Below, piece after piece: positions 5,393 through 7,969 of a DNA stretch of 7,969 nt (positions are counted from its first letter, which is position 1; each line of letters begins with the position of its first letter). Both the position numbers and the translations under genes were made by a program. The stretch covers positions 1 through 7,969 of the forward strand of contig CAJTTQ010000102.1 of the NCBI GenBank assembly GCA_910579145.1. Direction: 5' to 3'. The DNA comes from an uncultured Eubacterium sp. Its GTDB lineage: Bacteria; Bacillota; Clostridia; Lachnospirales; Lachnospiraceae. Under the pieces are notes generated by a model. It was not told the origin of the DNA, did not search any database, and saw only the letters and a program-made list of their open reading frames with translations.

Positions 5393-7063
5393 TCAGGGAC
5401 GATATGAACTTTTCAGGGAAACAATGCGGTTAAATACTTTCCGTTCCGCCGTCGTATCCTTCGTATCAACACAAAAATAGCCGGTTCTCATAAACTGGAA
5501 TTTATCATTTGGCTCTGCTTCCATCAGCGCCGGCTCCACATAACAATCGTTAAGCACCTGCAGCGAGTCCGGATTGATATTAATGGAACCATCTTCATTG
5601 TACACGCCCTTTTCTTCATCAACAAGGTTCTCATACAGCCGGACTTCCGCTTTGCCCGCAGTCGGCGCCGCCACCCAGTGAATGGTTCCTTTTACCTTAC
5701 GTCCCGTAAAACCGAGACCGCTCTTCGTCTCCGGGTCATACGTACAATGGATCTCCGTCACATTTCCGTTTTCGTCCGTGATATAATCCTCACACTTTAC
5801 AAAATAGGCGCTCATCAGCCGGACTTCATTTCCGGGGAACAGCCGGAAATACTTTCTCGGCGGCTCGATCTTAAAATCTTCCCGCTCAATGTAAAGCTCT
5901 CGGGCAAACGGCACTTTTCTCGTTCCCATCTCTGGATTCTCCTGGTTATTCGGCACATCCAGATACTCGATCTCCCCCTCGGGGTAATTCGTGATCACGA
6001 GCTTGATCGGATCAAGTACCGCCATCATACGCGGCTGCGTCATTTTCAGGTCCTCGCGGATACAGTACTCCAGCATCGCGTAATCCGTAGAACTATTACT
6101 CTTCGCAATTCCCGACAGTTCGATGAACTTCTGGATGGACGAGGCGGTAAATCCACGCCGGCGGAGCGCCGTGATCGACACGAGGCGAGGATCATCCCAG
6201 CCGTCTACGGTTCCCTCCTCCACAAGCTTTTTAATATAGCGCTTGCCTGTTACCACATTTGTCAGATACAGTTTCGCAAATTCGATCTGGCGCGGCGGGA
6301 CTTCAAACTCACATTCCCTGACCACCCAGTCATAAAGCGGCCTGTGGTCCTCGAACTCGAGCGTACAGATCGAATGGCTGATACCCTCGACCGCGTCCTC
6401 GATCGGATGCGCAAAGTCATACATCGGATAAATACACCACTGGTCTCCGGTATTGTGGTGGGTAATATGAGCCACCCGGTACAGGATCGGATCGCGCATG
6501 TTCATATTCGGGGATGCCATATCGATCTTCGCGCGGAGAACCTTCTCTCCGTCTTTGAACTCCCCATGTTTCATTTTCAAAAACAAATCCAGATTTTCTT
6601 CGACAGAACGCTCCCGATAAGGACTGTTCTTCCCCGGCTCCGTCAGCGTTCCCCGGTATTCCCGTATTTCATCCGCCGAGAGATCGCACACATACGCCTT
6701 TCCCTTTTTGATCAGCTTTAGGGCACACTCGAACATCTGCTCGAAATAGTCGGAAGCAAAATACACCGGCGGCTTCTCCCCGCCGCACACCCATGTCACA
6801 TCTTCGAGGATCGACTGAACAAACTCTTCATCTTCTTTCTGCGGATTTGTGTCGTCAAACCGCAGATTAAATGTTCCCCCGTATTTCTTTGCCAGTCCCT
6901 GGTTTAACAGAATGGATCTTGCATGTCCAATATGTAAGTATCCATTCGGCTCCGGCGGAAACCTCGTCACTATATTTTGATAAACACCTGCTTCTAGATC
7001 TTTGTCGATCTCCTGTTCAATAAAATTCCTTGATACAACTTCTTCCTCTTTCTGTTCTGCCAT
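5393..7063 (-). CDS. glnS: Glutaminyl-tRNA synthetase (GlnRS)
   Basis: The 556-residue cytosolic enzyme charges tRNA-Gln with glutamine using ATP; the length is normal for bacterial GlnRS (E. coli about 554). The class I core opens with RFPPEPNGYLHIGHA (residues 34-48, HIGH at 44-47), then NLRFDDTNP. QWCIYPMYDFAHPIEDAVEG and HSICTLEFEDHRPLYDWV are the GlnRS/GluRS-type tRNA acceptor-binding blocks. GWDDPRL...ALRRRGFTASSI and the beta-barrel anticodon-binding C-terminal half follow. At the place of the KMSKS loop (VMSKRK in E. coli) it reads VVTGKR (270-275): the Lys-Arg pair is kept but Met-Ser is lost. The WDDPR and Gln-type signatures favour GlnRS over GluRS. The start at 7063 has AGGAGG at 7075-7080, with a rather long 11 nt spacer. 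The leader is under 40 nt, leaving no room for a T-box. Confidence 0.97.
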   Translation of the reverse strand: MAEQKEEEVVSRNFIEQEIDKDLEAGVYQNIVTRFPPEPNGYLHIGHARSILLNQGLAKKYGGTFNLRFDDTNPQKEDEEFVQSILEDVTWVCGGEKPPVYFASDYFEQMFECALKLIKKGKAYVCDLSADEIREYRGTLTEPGKNSPYRERSVEENLDLFLKMKHGEFKDGEKVLRAKIDMASPNMNMRDPILYRVAHITHHNTGDQWCIYPMYDFAHPIEDAVEGISHSICTLEFEDHRPLYDWVVRECEFEVPPRQIEFAKLYLTNVVTGKRYIKKLVEEGTVDGWDDPRLVSITALRRRGFTASSIQKFIELSGIAKSNSSTDYAMLEYCIREDLKMTQPRMMAVLDPIKLVITNYPEGEIEYLDVPNNQENPEMGTRKVPFARELYIEREDFKIEPPRKYFRLFPGNEVRLMSAYFVKCEDYITDENGNVTEIHCTYDPETKSGLGFTGRKVKGTIHWVAAPTAGKAEVRLYENLVDEEKGVYNEDGSININPDSLQVLNDCYVEPALMEAEPNDKFQFMRTGYFCVDTKDTTAERKVFNRIVSLKSSYRP

Positions 7064-7098
7064 TACTGCAAAATCCTCCTTAATTGCACATATACCTT

Positions 7099-7127
7099 AT
7101 GATACCACATCCACAAAAAGATTTCAA
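7099..7127 (-). promoter_or_regulatory. glnS promoter, sigma-A type
   Basis: The minus strand reads TTGAAA (7122-7127), a 17 nt spacer, then TATCAT (7099-7104). Each hexamer matches consensus at 5 of 6. The start is predicted near 7092, about 30 nt before the glnS ATG. Confidence 0.82.
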
Positions 7128-7159
7128 CGCAAACCTCACGACATTTTAGGCGTCCAAAC

Positions 7160-7189
7160 AAAAAAAACGATAAATCATACGATTTACCG
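7160..7189 (-). terminator. Intrinsic terminator of the SleB-like gene
   Basis: A 9 bp stem with one G-U pair (7168-7176 with 7181-7189) and a 4 nt loop is followed on the minus strand by eight T (7160-7167). It lies 22 nt past the hydrolase stop codon and isolates that gene from glnS. Confidence 0.92.
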
Positions 7190-7210
7190 CATTTTTCGTT
7201 TTTACGCGAA

Positions 7211-7702
7211 CTATTTAAACTGATGCCCGCCGATCCGAAGCCTCGGCTTGGAAAGCCTTCCATTAAAGAAATAATACTTGTTCATGTTCAGCTTCCTACC
7301 TTTATAGGTCACTTTCCTCTGCCCCTCCAACACTTCCTGGGCCGCTTTCATACATGACCTTCTGGCGCCGCTGGAATATTTTCCTTTCTCGACGTACCTA
7401 ACTTCTCTCTTAAATTTGCCCTGACGGACAGGTCCAAACTGTCCCGGCTGTTTGATCACCTTTAACACAGTGTTCGGAAAACGGGAAGATTTCACCCGGT
7501 TCATCACAACACATCCAACTCCCATTTTCCCGGCGTACGATTGATTTCCTGCCTCGCAGTAAATGATGGCCGCCATGTATTTCAAATCTTTCTCCGTATA
7601 TGGTCTCTTTGCTGCCTCTGACGATGTCCCTCTCGCTGCCACACTCACAACCAACAGAAACACCATTGTAAAAATCAACTGTAACCACTTTTTAGTACTC
7701 AT
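7211..7702 (-). CDS. Secreted SleB-type cell-wall hydrolase
   Basis: The product is a 163-residue exported protein of the Hydrolase_2/SleB family (PF07486 type), predicted to cut peptidoglycan. Residues 1-31 form a signal peptide: Lys-Lys, a hydrophobic core (WLQLIFTMVFLLVVSVAA), and likely cleavage near AARG or SEAA. There is no lipobox Cys. The catalytic domain starts at YTEKDLKYMAAIIYCEAGNQSYAGK, where E50 is the candidate catalytic Glu. It continues with GVGCVVMNRVKS, FPNTVLKVIKQPGQFGPV and the C-terminal FFNGRL...RIGGHQFK. It lacks the peptidoglycan-binding repeat of Bacillus SleB, so it is a catalytic domain alone and need not act in spores. The start at 7702 is fixed by GGAGG at 7708-7712; an ATG at 7726 is also in frame. 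It has its own promoter and terminator, so it is monocistronic. Confidence 0.92.
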   Translation of the reverse strand: MSTKKWLQLIFTMVFLLVVSVAARGTSSEAAKRPYTEKDLKYMAAIIYCEAGNQSYAGKMGVGCVVMNRVKSSRFPNTVLKVIKQPGQFGPVRQGKFKREVRYVEKGKYSSGARRSCMKAAQEVLEGQRKVTYKGRKLNMNKYYFFNGRLSKPRLRIGGHQFK

Positions 7703-7707
7703 TGTTC

Positions 7708-7712
7708 CCTCC
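7708..7712 (-). promoter_or_regulatory. Ribosome binding site of the SleB-like gene
   Basis: GGAGG on the minus strand, 5 nt ahead of the ATG at 7702, places the start right before the signal peptide and rejects the upstream in-frame ATGs. Confidence 0.85.
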
Positions 7713-7739
7713 ATTTGCGCATTCATTGCGTAATATTTT

Positions 7740-7758
7740 TTGTTACGTTTTGTAACAA
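7740..7758. promoter_or_regulatory. Operator-like inverted repeat in the SleB-like gene leader
   Basis: TTGTTAC (7740-7746) and GTAACAA (7752-7758) are perfect 7 bp arms around GTTTT. With a predicted start near 7762, the repeat begins about 4 nt into the transcript, where a repressor could block polymerase. Related TTAC/GTAA words recur nearby (7764, 7730). The regulator is unknown. Confidence 0.5.
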
Positions 7759-7768
7759 TTATGTAATA

Positions 7769-7796
7769 ATTATAACATATATTTTGAAGAAATCAA
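7769..7796 (-). promoter_or_regulatory. Promoter of the SleB-like gene
   Basis: The minus strand reads TTGATT (7791-7796), a 16 nt spacer, then consensus TATAAT (7769-7774) preceded by TGT, an extended -10 (TGnTATAAT). This looks like vegetative sigma-A rather than a sporulation sigma. Confidence 0.78.
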
Positions 7797-7797
7797 G

Positions 7798-7816
7798 TAT
7801 TTTTTTCAAAAAAATA
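7798..7816. repeat. AT-only palindrome at the stop codon of the right-edge gene
   Basis: TATTTTTTT and AAAAAAATA form 9 bp arms around a single C (7807). It spans the TGA stop (7806-7808). With no G/C in the stem and a 1 nt centre it is not a typical terminator, and may simply be an A/T run. Confidence 0.4.
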
Positions 7817-7969
7817 AACGTCCGCCTCGCAAACGCCTATTTTTCGTTATATATTGAATCATATTTGTATCATAATCTCTCATTTCTTTAAGATATCGAG
7901 CTTCAAGACTGCGTTGATCGTCTTCAAATTCTTCTGTACTTTCTTCTTTATAAAAAATAAAATTACGTC
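7806..7969 (-). CDS. Unrecognised charged protein, C-terminal end only
   Basis: The minus-strand frame from the window edge is open for 53 codons to a TGA at 7806-7808. The 5' end is outside the window. The visible residues are strongly charged: an acidic stretch (YKEESTEEFEDDQRSLEA), a helical-looking YLKEMRDYDTNMIQYI, then a basic end (TKNRRLRGGRLFF). I do not recognise a family. The codon and charge pattern looks like real coding, and the region is AT-rich like the nuclease-like gene at the left edge. No clear terminator follows before the SleB-like promoter. A competing minus frame (stop at 7879-7881) and a plus frame are also open here but give less protein-like, hydrophobic or Lys/Leu-only products. 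Confidence 0.55.
   Translation of the reverse strand, partial: RNFIFYKEESTEEFEDDQRSLEARYLKEMRDYDTNMIQYITKNRRLRGGRLFF

Noticed and set aside
5678..6721. 347-codon plus-strand open frame opposite glnS
   Set aside because: It lies wholly inside glnS on the other strand. The product is Arg/His/Ile-rich with no recognisable motif, as expected from mirrored codons.
7064..7140. T-box leader for glnS
   Set aside because: The predicted leader is about 30 nt, far too short for the specifier stem and the T-box antiterminator, and no T-box core sequence is seen.
7063..7263. 66-codon minus-strand frame upstream of glnS
   Set aside because: It crosses the hydrolase 3' end, its terminator and the glnS promoter, and the product has no family features.

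Overview
The window looks like a chromosomal segment of a low-to-mid GC Gram-positive anaerobe, most likely a Clostridia member and plausibly Lachnospiraceae. The grounds are the CIRCE-controlled groESL operon, strong AGGAGG-type ribosome binding sites, sigma-A-like promoters, the clade-style glutaminyl-tRNA synthetase, and the small Cys-rich proteins that I associate with the DUF6062 and DUF2225 families. The family calls come from reading translations by eye; no search was run.

Layout, left to right. At 1-483 (minus) lies the 5' part of an AT-rich gene whose product carries a PD-(D/E)XK-like nuclease motif; its 3' end is outside the window. A hairpin terminator (524-549) separates it from groEL (572-2197) and groES (2254-2541), both minus. 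These are driven by a promoter at 2672-2700 with a CIRCE operator at 2634-2660. A T-rich stretch (2711-2779), with T-runs spaced almost exactly 10 bp apart, lies between that promoter and a divergent promoter (2780-2808). The divergent promoter serves a plus-strand gene (2860-3579) for a protein with two repeated CxxC/CxxH modules.

That gene runs tail-to-tail into a minus-strand two-gene unit, with a 10 bp overlap of the 3' ends. The unit is a DUF2225-like zinc-ribbon protein (4445-5290) followed, by stop/start overlap, by a putative heavy-metal exporter permease (3570-4445). Next come glnS (5393-7063), with its own promoter at 7099-7127, and a secreted SleB-type cell-wall hydrolase (7211-7702). 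The hydrolase has a clear terminator (7160-7189), a strong promoter (7769-7796) and an operator-like inverted repeat just downstream of the predicted start point. The right edge (7806-7969, minus) holds the 3' end of an unrecognised, highly charged protein.

Most of the window is housekeeping: protein folding, tRNA charging and wall remodelling. The less ordinary parts are the truncated nuclease-like gene directly behind the groEL terminator, the phased T-tract region, the duplicated Cys/His protein, and the translationally coupled zinc-ribbon/permease pair. I see no transposase, tRNA, rRNA, CRISPR array or integrase in the window.
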